Source: JAEDHM01 sp964368645 | GTDB taxonomy: Bacteria > Bacillota > Clostridia > Christensenellales > CAG-1252 | Reading direction: 5' to 3' | Assembly (NCBI GenBank): GCA_964368645.1 | Contig: CAYJBY010000002.1 | Span: 121,108 to 185,107, forward strand | Length of the DNA: 64,000 nt | Shown here: piece after piece, positions 48,472 to 57,368 of the stretch | Numbering within the stretch: the first letter of the stretch is position 1 | How the letters are laid out: each line of letters begins with the position of its first letter | Program-made: the position numbers and the translations under genes | Notes under the pieces: generated by a model | The model's input: the letters and a program-made list of their open reading frames with translations, nothing else | What the model was told of the DNA's origin: nothing | Databases searched by the model: none

Positions 48472-49713
48472 ATGGAACGCTTGATACTGCATTGCGACGC
48501 CAATAATTTCTATGCCTCGGTGGAATGTTCCAAGAATCCTGCCCTAAAAGGGTATCCCATCGCGGTTGCCGGTGACGTTGAAAAACGCCACGGAATTATT
48601 TTGGCAAAAAGCACCGAAGCTAAACGTATGGGGGTTTCCACAGGCGAGGCGATTTGGCAGGCTAAACAAAAATGTCCCGATTTACTTCTCCTGCCTCCCG
48701 ATTACGCCGCTTACGTCAAGTACTCCAACGCATTGTTCCGCATATACACGTCCTATACCGACAAGGTGGAGTCCTTCGGCTTGGACGAATGCTGGCTGGA
48801 TTTGACCGACTGCCCCTTATCCCGTGACGGCAAGGCTGTCGCCGATGAAATCCGAGCTAAGGTCAAAAAGCAACTGGGAATCACCGTTTCCGTAGGCGTG
48901 TCCTTTACCAAAACCTTTGCAAAACTGGGAAGCGATTACAAAAAACCCGACGCTACCACAGTTTTTGACCGCGATAATTATAAGCAATTAGTGTGGCCGC
49001 TTCCTGTCTCCGATTTGATAATGGTCGGCAAGCAAACCGCAAAGACCTTTGCAAGTCTGGGAATCCGTACAATAGGCGACCTTGCCAACATGGAACGCTC
49101 TCTTTTGAAAGCACGAATGGGAATTAACGGCGAAAAGCTCCACGATTTTGCCTGCGGCGTTGAGACCGAAAGCGTAAAACGCTACTACGAGCACGACGTG
49201 CCCTCCTCTGTCGGCAACGGCTCCACCGCCGCCCGTGATATTAAGACGGAACGTGACGCGGTATCCTTAATCGTTTCTCTTTCGGAGCTTGTAGCGTCCA
49301 GACTGCGCAAAATCGGAATGAAAGCCTGCTCCGTTCACCTTTCCCTGAAAAACGACACCTTGGAGTACGCTTCCAAGCAGGTAAGAGCGGACGCACCCAC
49401 CAATACTGCGGAAGATATTCTCAATTATGCGGTTTCCGCCTTGCGCGAGCTGTGGAACGAAGACCTCAACGTATCCATTCGAGCCATAACCGTCACTGCT
49501 TTTAACCTTATAAGCGACACAGACGGTTATCAAAGGAGTTTCTTTGAGGACGAGGAAGCCAACGACAAGGAAGAAACCTTAGAAAAAAGCATCGACCTTA
49601 TACGCGGAAAATACGGCTTTAACAGCATAAAACGCGGCAGTACCCTCAATAACACATTTACCTCGGACAAAACCGTTGACGATCAGGATTTCCGTCCTTT
49701 CAAAAAGCAATAG
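48472..49713 (+). CDS. dinB: DNA polymerase IV (Y-family, DinB)
   Basis: This 413-residue error-prone translesion polymerase has the palm metal motif LHCDANNFYASVECS at the N-terminus, with YSNALFRIYTSY and SFGLDECWLDLTD holding the catalytic acidic pair. A helix-hairpin-helix thumb region follows (about 180-230), then the little finger domain (about 240-350). The C-terminus lacks an obvious QLxLF beta-clamp motif but has RSFFED near residue 360. It is a single gene with no apparent SOS operator. Confidence 0.94.
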   Translation: MERLILHCDANNFYASVECSKNPALKGYPIAVAGDVEKRHGIILAKSTEAKRMGVSTGEAIWQAKQKCPDLLLLPPDYAAYVKYSNALFRIYTSYTDKVESFGLDECWLDLTDCPLSRDGKAVADEIRAKVKKQLGITVSVGVSFTKTFAKLGSDYKKPDATTVFDRDNYKQLVWPLPVSDLIMVGKQTAKTFASLGIRTIGDLANMERSLLKARMGINGEKLHDFACGVETESVKRYYEHDVPSSVGNGSTAARDIKTERDAVSLIVSLSELVASRLRKIGMKACSVHLSLKNDTLEYASKQVRADAPTNTAEDILNYAVSALRELWNEDLNVSIRAITVTAFNLISDTDGYQRSFFEDEEANDKEETLEKSIDLIRGKYGFNSIKRGSTLNNTFTSDKTVDDQDFRPFKKQ

Positions 49714-49805
49714 CAATTTTTTCACTTAAAATACATTGGCTAATTTTTTCACTTGTTTTTTTGTGAAATAATACCAATTACCCTTGTCCTTTAGAAAAAA
49801 CTTCC

Positions 49806-49955
49806 TTTTTTCTAAACCTCGCTAACTAGCCTTGCACAGTTGCCCTTTTTTTGTTCAAAACAACAAACCCTATTATATAGCACAGGCTAAAACCGAATAT
49901 TATCTTCGTAGTTTTTCTAAGCCTCGCTAACTAGCCTTGCACAGTTGCCATTTTT
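49806..49955. repeat. pair of ~40-bp direct repeats
   Basis: TTTTTCTAA(A/G)CCTCGCTAAC continuing TAGCCTTGCACAGTTGCC is present twice, 106 bp apart, nearly identical over about 38 bp. The origin is unknown: possibly an intergenic repeat family or a duplicated 3' end. Confidence 0.75.
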
Positions 49956-50040
49956 CGATTGAAGCTGAACTGACTAAAAATTATTCGGTTGCCTTTTTCG
50001 GTTGAAACTACTTTCTGATACATAGCAAAAGCTAAAGAAA

Positions 50041-50067
50041 AAGCGTCAGCATTATCTGTTGACGCTT
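50041..50067 (-). terminator. terminator of the heat-shock/rpsU gene cluster
   Basis: AAGCGTCA (50041-50048) pairs with TGACGCTT (50060-50067). On the minus strand it is followed by TTTCTTT. It is 20 nt past the rpsU stop. Confidence 0.8.
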
Positions 50068-50086
50068 ATTTCAAGCTAATTGATGA

Positions 50087-50269
50087 TTAGTCTCTGCTGG
50101 ACTTTCTCTTGCGAGCAGCTTCGGCTTTCTTTTTACGCTTAACGCTGGGCTTCTCGTAGGCTTCCTTGCGCTTAATATCGCCGATGATACCGTCCTTGGT
50201 GCACTGACGCTTAAAACGTCTGATTGCGCTGTCCAAATTCTCGTTATCTCTAACTTTAATAAATGCCAT
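50087..50269 (-). CDS. rpsU: 30S ribosomal protein S21
   Basis: This 60-residue basic protein of the small ribosomal subunit lies near the anti-Shine-Dalgarno region. The sequence FIKVRDNENLDSAIRRFKRQ at the N-terminus and RKEAYEKPSVKRKKKAEAAR after it are standard for S21. AGGTG precedes the ATG. It is the last gene of the lepA-to-rpsU cluster, as in many Clostridia. Confidence 0.97.
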   Translation of the reverse strand: MAFIKVRDNENLDSAIRRFKRQCTKDGIIGDIKRKEAYEKPSVKRKKKAEAARKRKSSRD

Positions 50270-50434
50270 TCTTTTTCACCTGCCTTCCGCCGCGCGATTT
50301 TATCGTATCTTTAATTATACCTTTTTTTTGGGGCTTGTCAACTAAATCAAACCTGTTTTTGAGAGGTTTGCAAATTTTCGTCCTGCGTTGCCGCAGAAGC
50401 GTCGCTTTCGTCTACTTTTTATACGTAAGCCTGC

Positions 50435-50776
50435 TCAGCCCATATTCTCGGACAGCTTCGTACCGCCCAAAATGTGTATATGCAGATGCTCCACAGACTG
50501 ACACGCGTCCTTGCCCTTGTTGGAAATCAAACGGAAACCGCCTGATAAGCCCAACTCGTCCACCATACCCGAGAGCTTTTTGATGCAATGAGCCATAATC
50601 ACAGCTTCCTCGTCGCTCATTTCCACGATATTGGCAAAATGGCGTTTGGGCACCAAAAGCAGATGAACGGGAGCTTGAGGATTAATGTCCTTAAATATCA
50701 GCATTTCCTCGTCCTCGTAAACCTTTGAAGAGGGAATCTCACCCTTGATAATCTTGCAGAATAAACAGTTTTCCAT
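50435..50776 (-). CDS. HIT-family purine nucleoside phosphoramidase (HinT-like)
   Basis: This 113-residue histidine-triad protein hydrolyses nucleoside phosphoramidates or adenylates. CLFCKIIKGEIPSSKVYEDE at the N-terminus and the triad motif VEHLHIHILGG near the C-terminus are clear. AGGAGG precedes the ATG. It is 9 nt after mtaB and 165 nt before rpsU, a frequent clostridial neighbourhood. The physiological substrate is unknown. Confidence 0.95.
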   Translation of the reverse strand: MENCLFCKIIKGEIPSSKVYEDEEMLIFKDINPQAPVHLLLVPKRHFANIVEMSDEEAVIMAHCIKKLSGMVDELGLSGGFRLISNKGKDACQSVEHLHIHILGGTKLSENMG

Positions 50777-50785
50777 AAATACCTC

Positions 50786-52027
50786 CTATTTTATGCCGGC
50801 TATCAGCCCGCTTTGATAGACGCCGCTTGCCTTGACCTTGTATATTCTTCCGATTCGCGGCGTCGAAAGATTGGGAATATATACTCTGATATAGTTATCC
50901 GAATAGCCTTCCACAAACATATTGGTCGAATACTCTGCGATTACCTCAAGCTCCGTATCCAAAAAACCCGATACAAAATTCTTGCGGAGCTCGTCGCGGA
51001 GTTTTTCCAGTTTGTGAACCCGTTCCGATACGATTTGAGGATCCAACGCGCCCAAGGGATAGGCTTTTGTTCCTTGTCGTCTGGAGTAAGGGAATATGTG
51101 TATATCCGAAAAAGCCGCTTTTTCCGCCAGTTCCAAGGTGTTGGCAAATGCCGCCTCGTCCTCTGTGGGGAAACCGACAATAATGTCCGTGGTAATTCCA
51201 GCATTCCAAAAACGGTTGCGTATCATTTCTACCTTTTTAAGATATTCGGCAGACGTGTAGTGCCTATTCATAGACTTAAGCACCCCGTCATCGCCGCTTT
51301 GAAGGGATAAATGAAAGTGACGGCAGACGTTGCCTGCTTTTTCCACCGCGTTAAGAAAAGCGCGGTCTATCACGTTGACCTCTAGGGAACCTAAGCGGAT
51401 ACGAGCCTTAACTCCTGCTAACGCTTCGATTAAATCCGCAAGGCTTAAGCCTATATCCTTACCGTATGCCGAAAGGTTGATACCCGTCAAAACGATTTCG
51501 TCCGTTTCCAACGCGCGAATATTACATTCCGTTACAATATCCACTACCGAACGGGAACGACTCCTGCCCCTTAAATAAGGGATTATACAATAAGAGCAAA
51601 AATTATTGCACCCGTCCTGCACCTTGACAAAGGCTCTGGAACGCGTTGCCTTGCCGTATTCGCAATTCTCGTAATCGGCAGGTAATTCCGCTACGTTCTC
51701 ACCTTCGGGAAAATCGATTAAAAGATTTTTCGCCGCAACGCCAGAAATGTAGGTTACGCCCTTGCCCTCGAATTGAGTCGGGTTTTTCTGTGAAGCACAG
51801 CCTGTGACGTAAATTTTGGCTTGCGGATTAAATTTTCTGACTCGGGCTATGCATTGCCTTGATTTTTTCTCCGCCTCCTGCGTGACCGCGCAGGTGTTAA
51901 TAAAGTAAACGTCTGCCGCTTCCAGCTCGTTGCTGACCTCGTAGCCCGCTTTTTCCAGCGACGCGGATAAGCTGTCGCACTCGTATTGATTGACCTTACA
52001 GCCTAAATTATGTACTACAACCTTCAT
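50786..52027 (-). CDS. mtaB: tRNA t6A37 methylthiotransferase MtaB
   Basis: This 413-residue radical SAM enzyme adds a methylthio group to t6A37 in ANN-decoding tRNAs. An N-terminal UPF0004 domain with NLGCKVNQYECDS supplies cluster ligands. The radical SAM core has the CxxxCxxC motif in VQDGCNNFCSYCIIPYLRG (about residue 140). A C-terminal TRAM domain covers about 350-410. It is 3 nt after rsmE. The dnaJ-prmA-rsmE-mtaB order is conserved in Firmicutes. Confidence 0.95.
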   Translation of the reverse strand: MKVVVHNLGCKVNQYECDSLSASLEKAGYEVSNELEAADVYFINTCAVTQEAEKKSRQCIARVRKFNPQAKIYVTGCASQKNPTQFEGKGVTYISGVAAKNLLIDFPEGENVAELPADYENCEYGKATRSRAFVKVQDGCNNFCSYCIIPYLRGRSRSRSVVDIVTECNIRALETDEIVLTGINLSAYGKDIGLSLADLIEALAGVKARIRLGSLEVNVIDRAFLNAVEKAGNVCRHFHLSLQSGDDGVLKSMNRHYTSAEYLKKVEMIRNRFWNAGITTDIIVGFPTEDEAAFANTLELAEKAAFSDIHIFPYSRRQGTKAYPLGALDPQIVSERVHKLEKLRDELRKNFVSGFLDTELEVIAEYSTNMFVEGYSDNYIRVYIPNLSTPRIGRIYKVKASGVYQSGLIAGIK

Positions 52028-52030
52028 AAA

Positions 52031-52747
52031 TCACCCGTCATACCTAAGCATTATACTGCCTATTGCCGTAATAGCCGCAGTTTCCGCTCTCAGTATCCTC
52101 TTGCCGAGAGAAAAAAGGATAATCCCCTTAGCCCTCGCCGCTGTCGCCTCCGCTTCAGTAAAGCCGCCCTCGCTGCCTATCAGTATCCCGATATTGACAA
52201 CGCCGTCCTTACTTAGCGCGGTTTTGTAATCCACTTCTCTTTCAAATTCGTATGCCATCAAGGGCAACTCACAAGCGGAAAGTTGCTCTATAGCCTGTTC
52301 AAACCATATCTGCTCGTCAACTGCCGCCAGTTTGGCTCTGCCGCATTGCTTGCTCGCTTCCAAAACTATCCGCTCCAGACGGTCGCGGCGCACGTTCCGC
52401 TCGTTGGTGTTATGAGATATTACGGGAACGATACGATTAACGCCTAGCTCCACCGCTTTTTGTACCGCCAAATCGTATTTGTCGCTTTTCAGCGGACACA
52501 TAAAGAGCGTTACGTTCACGGTAGCCTCGCTTTCGTTCAGAACCTTAGAGTCCACACGGCAAACCGCACAAGTCTTGTCTATGTCGGTTATCGTTACGTT
52601 ATAATCATAGCCGCTATTGTCGCAGATAATCGCCTTATAGCCCACCTTGTAGCGCAAAACTCCCGTCATATGACGGAATTCGTCGCCTGAAACAGTGACG
52701 ACGTCTCCTTTTATGGGTTCCGAAACGTAAAACCGTCTTATTTCCAT
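52031..52747 (-). CDS. rsmE: 16S rRNA (uracil(1498)-N(3))-methyltransferase RsmE
   Basis: This 238-residue SPOUT-fold SAM-dependent methyltransferase has an N-terminal PUA-like domain (about 1-70, FRHMTGVLRYKVG). The knotted domain has KSDKYDLAVQKAVELGVNRI, GILIGSEGGFTEAE and SLGKRILRAETAAI. It overlaps the prmA stop by one base (TAATG-type junction), suggesting coupling. Confidence 0.96.
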   Translation of the reverse strand: MEIRRFYVSEPIKGDVVTVSGDEFRHMTGVLRYKVGYKAIICDNSGYDYNVTITDIDKTCAVCRVDSKVLNESEATVNVTLFMCPLKSDKYDLAVQKAVELGVNRIVPVISHNTNERNVRRDRLERIVLEASKQCGRAKLAAVDEQIWFEQAIEQLSACELPLMAYEFEREVDYKTALSKDGVVNIGILIGSEGGFTEAEATAARAKGIILFSLGKRILRAETAAITAIGSIMLRYDG

Positions 52748-53673
52748 TATTTTTTACCTAGCAAAAGTCCTCTCCAGTCCTTCATTTCCAGTCGGGAAAC
52801 TACCTGCAAGCCCGCCTTTTCGTAAGCCGCTCGCACTTCATTTTCACGGGATGCGATTATACCCGATAATATGACTACGCTGTTATCCAAAAGCAACTTA
52901 TCGATATCAGCAGAAAGCATTATGAGAATATCCGCGGTGATGTTGGCAAGGATAATATCCGCACGGGGCGGATTGCCGTCAGCCAAGGAGGAACACTCGT
53001 AGGTGGAACGCTCCGCAACGGAATTAAGCTCGATATTTTCCTTAAGGTTGTCCAACGCAACCTTATCAATATCCGAAAAATAACAGCTTTTTGCACCCAG
53101 TTTGAGGGCGGTTATGCCCAAAATACCGCTTCCGCAACCAATGTCCGCCACGGTTTTACCTTGCGGAGCGACGGTTTGGAGCAGTTTCAAACACATTCTC
53201 GTGCTTTCGTGCTCGCCTGTGCCGAAAGCCATTCCGGGATCGATACGGATAACCGTGCCGCCCCCTTCGTACTTCTGCCAAACGGGTACAATTGTTATGC
53301 CGTCCACGGCTATAGGCTGATAAAACTTTTTCCAAGAGGTGAACCAGTCGTCGCCGTCCACGTCCGATACGGTGGTTTCCAGTGAGCCAAGGGCAAACGG
53401 TGAACGGCTTTTGAGGTCGTCAAGCCCCTTTTCCAAGCCGAAAAGCACGTCTTTCAGCTGTAACTCGTCGGTATAGCCCGTTACCTTGACAGCAGAAGAA
53501 TCCGAGAAGACGTTTTCGTCTATGTAATCCCAGATTATCTCGCCCTTGTAAAGCTCCTTAATATCGTTGGCGTCTATGACGCATACGCCCTGTCCGCCTA
53601 AACCGAAGAAAAGGTCGGACACCAGTTCCGCCCCTTCTGTGGTTGTACAAACGGTTATCGCCTTGTATATCAT
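52747..53673 (-). CDS. prmA: ribosomal protein L11 methyltransferase PrmA
   Basis: This 308-residue methyltransferase trimethylates ribosomal protein L11. The N-terminal L11-recognition domain is followed by the SAM-binding domain with MAFGTGEHESTRMCLK, TVADIGCGSGILGITALKLG and DIILANITADILI. The ATG overlaps the dnaJ stop by 4 nt (ATGA), and AAGGAG lies upstream inside dnaJ. The position after dnaJ is typical of Firmicutes. Confidence 0.95.
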   Translation of the reverse strand: MIYKAITVCTTTEGAELVSDLFFGLGGQGVCVIDANDIKELYKGEIIWDYIDENVFSDSSAVKVTGYTDELQLKDVLFGLEKGLDDLKSRSPFALGSLETTVSDVDGDDWFTSWKKFYQPIAVDGITIVPVWQKYEGGGTVIRIDPGMAFGTGEHESTRMCLKLLQTVAPQGKTVADIGCGSGILGITALKLGAKSCYFSDIDKVALDNLKENIELNSVAERSTYECSSLADGNPPRADIILANITADILIMLSADIDKLLLDNSVVILSGIIASRENEVRAAYEKAGLQVVSRLEMKDWRGLLLGKK

Positions 53674-54824
53674 TTGCCGATGTACTCCTTAAATTTTTTA
53701 CTTCTTTCGTCCTGCGAAAGCGTTATCGTGTTGTCAAACTGTTCAAGCTGTTCTCTTTGCGCTCTCGACAGCTTAGACGGCACCTGAATAACCACGGTGA
53801 AATAAATATCGCCGTAGGCGTCCTTGTTAAGCATCTTAACGCCCTTGCCCTTAATCTTAAACACAGTGCCCGTTTGCGTACATTCGGGTATCTTAAAGGT
53901 GACAGGCGTAGTTAAAGTAGGAATCAGAACGTCGCCGCCGATAGCCGCCGTAGCATAACTGATAGGTACGTCGAAATACAGGTCGTAATTGTTCTTCCTT
54001 ACGAATAACGGGTGCTGTTTGACGTTGACGATTATAACCAAATCTCCGTTGGGACCGCCGTTCTTTCCGCACTCGCCCTCGCTTCTATAGGTCATAACCT
54101 GTCCGTGATTGATACCGGCAGGAATCTTTTTGTTGATAACTCTGACCTTGCGAACCTCGCCTCTGCCACCGCAGGTTCGGCAGGTTTCGGTAATTATGCG
54201 CCCGTTGCCGCGGCAATCGGGGCATACGACTTCCTGCATCATCTGTCCGAACATCGTGTTCTGCGTGGTACGGATAGTACCTCTGCCGCCGCATCTGGTA
54301 CAGGACTTGTATGCCGTGCCGTTTTTCGCGCCTGTACCTCGGCAATCAGGACAATTCTCCGCTCTGTTGAGTTTGATTTCCTTTTCCGTTCCAAAGCAAG
54401 CTTCGGCAAACTCCAAGGTTACGGATACCGTTATATCCTGTCCCTTTTTGGGAGAATTGGTGTTACGGGAGCTGCCGCCACTGCCGCCGAAAGTGTTGAA
54501 TATAGAGCTGAAAATATCGCCGAAATCTCCGAAGCCGCCGCCAAACCCCTGCGAAAAACCGCCGGAGCCGCCCTGAAATTGCGGACCGTCCTCGGAACCG
54601 TACTTATCATAGACTTCCTTCTTGTTAGGATCGGAAAGTACCTGATATGCGTGATTTATCTTTTTGAACTGCTCCTCTGCGTTCTTTTTTTCCGCTTCGG
54701 TTGCGGTAGAATAAAGGTCGGGGTGATACTTTTTCGCCATTTTGCGATACGCCGACTTTATCTCCTCGTCCGTTGCGGTTTTTTCCAAACCGAGGATTTT
54801 ATAGTAATCATAATCTGCTGCCAC
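53670..54824 (-). CDS. dnaJ: chaperone protein DnaJ
   Basis: This 384-residue co-chaperone stimulates DnaK ATPase. A J-domain (about 1-70) contains the HPD motif (KKYHPDLYS). A Gly/Phe-rich linker (about 75-125) precedes a zinc-binding domain with four CxxCxGxG repeats (CPDCRGTGA, CTRCGGRG, CPDCRGNG, CRTCGGRG). C-terminal beta-domains follow. The start is taken as GTG at 54822-54824, since AAGGAG lies 8 nt before it and AADYDYYKILGL follows directly. An upstream extension runs through a perfect hairpin. Confidence 0.95.
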   Translation of the reverse strand: MAADYDYYKILGLEKTATDEEIKSAYRKMAKKYHPDLYSTATEAEKKNAEEQFKKINHAYQVLSDPNKKEVYDKYGSEDGPQFQGGSGGFSQGFGGGFGDFGDIFSSIFNTFGGSGGSSRNTNSPKKGQDITVSVTLEFAEACFGTEKEIKLNRAENCPDCRGTGAKNGTAYKSCTRCGGRGTIRTTQNTMFGQMMQEVVCPDCRGNGRIITETCRTCGGRGEVRKVRVINKKIPAGINHGQVMTYRSEGECGKNGGPNGDLVIIVNVKQHPLFVRKNNYDLYFDVPISYATAAIGGDVLIPTLTTPVTFKIPECTQTGTVFKIKGKGVKMLNKDAYGDIYFTVVIQVPSKLSRAQREQLEQFDNTITLSQDERSKKFKEYIGK

Positions 54825-54846
54825 AGTTCTTACTCCTTTTACGAGT

Positions 54847-54875
54847 TTGTGCAAGACCTATAAGGTCTTGCACAA
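54847..54875 (-). promoter_or_regulatory. perfect 13-bp hairpin between dnaK and dnaJ
   Basis: TTGTGCAAGACCT (54847-54859), ATA, AGGTCTTGCACAA (54863-54875) is a perfect inverted repeat. No T-run follows on either strand. It lies 12 nt after the dnaK stop and could act in mRNA processing, stabilisation or partial attenuation, lowering dnaJ relative to dnaK. Confidence 0.75.
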
Positions 54876-54887
54876 CCGTACTGTTAT

Positions 54888-56705
54888 TTAGTGAATGTCG
54901 GGGTTGTCTCCGCCGTTCGGATCGTTCTGTCCGCCGAAGCCCTCGGGACCTTGACCTTCCGCGCCGCCTGCCGACTGGTAAAGCTTGCTGAATATGGGAT
55001 TTGCAACCTTGGAGAGCTTGTCGATTGCGTTCTTAATCTGCTCGCTGTCCTCGGTGTTCATCTCTTCCTTAGCAGTCTTTACAGCCTCGTTCAAAGCGTT
55101 CTTGTCTTCCTCGGTGAGCTTGTCGCCGCTTTCGTTTACGGTCTTTTCAATGGTGTAAACAAGCTGTTCGCCGCTGTTCTTCATCTCAAACAGCTCCTTG
55201 CGCTTCTTGTCCTCGTCCGCATACTTCTCAGCATCCTTAACAGCCGCGTCAATATCGCTTTCGGAAAGGTTGGAGGATGCGGTAATCGTAACGCTCTGTT
55301 CCTTGTTGGTGCCTAAGTCCTTCGCCTTAACGCTGACGATACCGTTAGCGTCTATATCGAAGGTAACCTCTATCTGAGGTACGCCGCGAGGAGCGGGAGG
55401 GATACCGTCAAGCATAAATCTGCCTAAGGTCTTGTTGCCCGAAGCCATCTGTCTTTCGCCCTGCAAAACGTGAATGTCAACTGCGGGCTGATTGTCTGCC
55501 GCGGTGCTGAATACCTGAGATTTGCTGGTAGGAATCGTGGTGTTACGGTCGATAAGCTTTGTAAAGATACCGCCCATAGTTTCGATACCCAAGGACAACG
55601 GGGTTACGTCCAGAAGCAAAACGTCCTTAACGTCGCCACCTAATACGCCGCCCTGAATCGCCGCGCCGATTGCCACGCACTCGTCGGGGTTAATGCCCTT
55701 ATAAGGCTCCTTGCCTGTGACCTTGCGAACTGCGTCGATAACCGCAGGAATACGGGTAGAGCCGCCGACCAAGATAACCTTGGCTACGTCGTTAAAGCTC
55801 AAGCCTGCGTCCTTAAGCGCCTGTCTTGTAGGCTCCATCGTCTTCTCGACTAAGTCAGCGGTAAGCTGGTCGAATTTTACCTTGGTGATATCCATATCAA
55901 GGTGCTTGGGGCCGTCTGCGCCTGCGGTAATAAAGGGCAGGTTGACAGTGGTCTTGGTTACGCCGGAAAGCTCGATTTTCGCCTTTTCGGAGGCTTCCTT
56001 GATACGCTGCATAGCGGAACGGTCTTTGGAAAGGTCGATACCCTCCTTGGACTTGAATTCCGCGACGATATAATCCATCAATCTTGCGTCAAAATCATCG
56101 CCGCCCAATCTGGTGTTACCGTTGGTGGCAAGAACCTCGAAAACGCCGTCGCCGATTTCCAGTATGGAAACGTCGAACGTGCCGCCGCCCAAGTCGTAAA
56201 TAAGAACCTTTTGATTCTTGTTTTCGGTCTTATCCAAGCCGTAAGCGAGAGCCGCCGCAGTAGGCTCGTTGATGATACGCAGTACCTCTAAGCCCGCAAT
56301 TTTACCTGCGTCCTTGGTCGCTTGTCTTTGGCTGTCGGAGAAGTAAGCGGGAACCGTGATAACGGCTTGAGTTACCTTCTGTCCCAAATAGCTTTCTGCG
56401 TCCGCCTTAAGCTTGCCTAATATCATTGCGGATATCTCCTGCGGAGAATACTTTTTGCCGTCTATATCAACCGCAAAGTTGGTACCCATCTCTCTTTTGA
56501 TGGAAGAAATTGTCTTTAGGGGGTTGGTAACCGCCTGTCTTTTTGCCATTTGACCGACCATTCTCTCGCCGTCCTTGCCGAAAGCAACTACGGAAGGGGT
56601 GGTTCTTGCGCCCTCTACGTTAGCTATTACTACCGCTTCGCCGCCTTCCATAACGGCTACGCAGCTATTGGTTGTTCCTAAATCGATGCCGATAATCTTT
56701 CCCAT
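54888..56705 (-). CDS. dnaK: chaperone protein DnaK (Hsp70)
   Basis: This 605-residue Hsp70 has an N-terminal ATPase domain (IIGIDLGTTNSCVAVMEGG, IINEPTAAALAYG, IYDLGGGTFDVSIL, VGGSTRIPAV). The substrate-binding domain (about 385-500) contains GVPQIEVTFDIDANGIV and KDLGTNKEQ. A helical lid and a Gly/Asn-rich end (GGQNDPNGGDNPDIH) follow. The ATPase lacks the 24-residue segment found in Gram-negative DnaK, typical of Firmicutes. AAGGAG precedes the ATG. Confidence 0.98.
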   Translation of the reverse strand: MGKIIGIDLGTTNSCVAVMEGGEAVVIANVEGARTTPSVVAFGKDGERMVGQMAKRQAVTNPLKTISSIKREMGTNFAVDIDGKKYSPQEISAMILGKLKADAESYLGQKVTQAVITVPAYFSDSQRQATKDAGKIAGLEVLRIINEPTAAALAYGLDKTENKNQKVLIYDLGGGTFDVSILEIGDGVFEVLATNGNTRLGGDDFDARLMDYIVAEFKSKEGIDLSKDRSAMQRIKEASEKAKIELSGVTKTTVNLPFITAGADGPKHLDMDITKVKFDQLTADLVEKTMEPTRQALKDAGLSFNDVAKVILVGGSTRIPAVIDAVRKVTGKEPYKGINPDECVAIGAAIQGGVLGGDVKDVLLLDVTPLSLGIETMGGIFTKLIDRNTTIPTSKSQVFSTAADNQPAVDIHVLQGERQMASGNKTLGRFMLDGIPPAPRGVPQIEVTFDIDANGIVSVKAKDLGTNKEQSVTITASSNLSESDIDAAVKDAEKYADEDKKRKELFEMKNSGEQLVYTIEKTVNESGDKLTEEDKNALNEAVKTAKEEMNTEDSEQIKNAIDKLSKVANPIFSKLYQSAGGAEGQGPEGFGGQNDPNGGDNPDIH

Positions 56706-56758
56706 AGATTTAATCTCCTTTTATTATACTTGTCAAATAATATACTTGTTAGTGTTTG

Positions 56759-57367
56759 CTATTCTGCGACTTTTACCATCGCGTGTCTGATTACTTTGTC
56801 CTTAAAGCGGTAACCCTTTTGTAAAACCTCAAGTATCTTGCCGCTCTTTTCGGGATTAGCCTCGCTCATTACCGCGTAATGAAGGTTGGCGTCGAAATCC
56901 TCGGTTGCCGCTATCTCCTCTACGCCCAGAGCGGTCAGTCCTTTTTCGAATTGTTTCTGCACCAGTACCAGTCCTGCGTTCGCCGCGTCGTCCTTGACAA
57001 CGGTCAATGCCCTTTCGATACTGTCCAAAGCAGGCAGAAGACTCTCAATTGCAAAGGCTATACCGTTTTGTCTGTCCTTCGCGCCCTGCTCGGCTGTTCT
57101 CTTGCGGTAGTTATCAAAGTCGGCGTACAATCTTAAGTAATCGTTCTTTGCGGTTTCCAGTTGAGCCGTCAGCTCCGCCTTTGCGTCCTTTTCCGCTTTC
57201 TTTTGTTCCTTCGGCTTTTCAGCCGCTTCGACCGTATTCTCCTCGAGTACAGTCGCCGCCGCTTCCTGCCGCTCCTCGATAGGCTGCTTGATTTCCGCGT
57301 CTTGTTCTGCGGTGGCTTTATCCTTAGCCTTTACGTTCTCTTGAACGGTTTTCTTCTTGTCAGCCAT
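56759..57367 (-). CDS. grpE: nucleotide exchange factor GrpE
   Basis: This 202-residue DnaK co-chaperone has a long charged N-terminal region (about 1-55, rich in Lys, Glu, Ala) leading to a coiled coil (about 55-105, NDYLRLYADFDNYRKRTAEQ). The C-terminal beta-domain includes EIAATEDFDANLHYAVMSE and VLQKGYRFKDKVIRHAMVKV. AGGAGG precedes the ATG. It is one nucleotide downstream of hrcA. Confidence 0.96.
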   Translation of the reverse strand: MADKKKTVQENVKAKDKATAEQDAEIKQPIEERQEAAATVLEENTVEAAEKPKEQKKAEKDAKAELTAQLETAKNDYLRLYADFDNYRKRTAEQGAKDRQNGIAFAIESLLPALDSIERALTVVKDDAANAGLVLVQKQFEKGLTALGVEEIAATEDFDANLHYAVMSEANPEKSGKILEVLQKGYRFKDKVIRHAMVKVAE

Positions 57368-57368
57368 T

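Larger units (their letters stand above)
49714..50086. other. gene-free region with a duplicated intergenic element and the rpsU terminator
   Basis: Two copies of CTCGCTAACTAGCCTTGCAC (extended both sides) occur at about 49806-49846 and 49911-49955. Each is followed by a T-run and, further on, by a related ATAGCA-AGCTAAA motif. No coding frame is supported. Confidence 0.65.

Noticed and set aside
54012..54863. Plus-strand 283-codon open frame
   Set aside because: Fully antisense to dnaJ and explained by its codon pattern.
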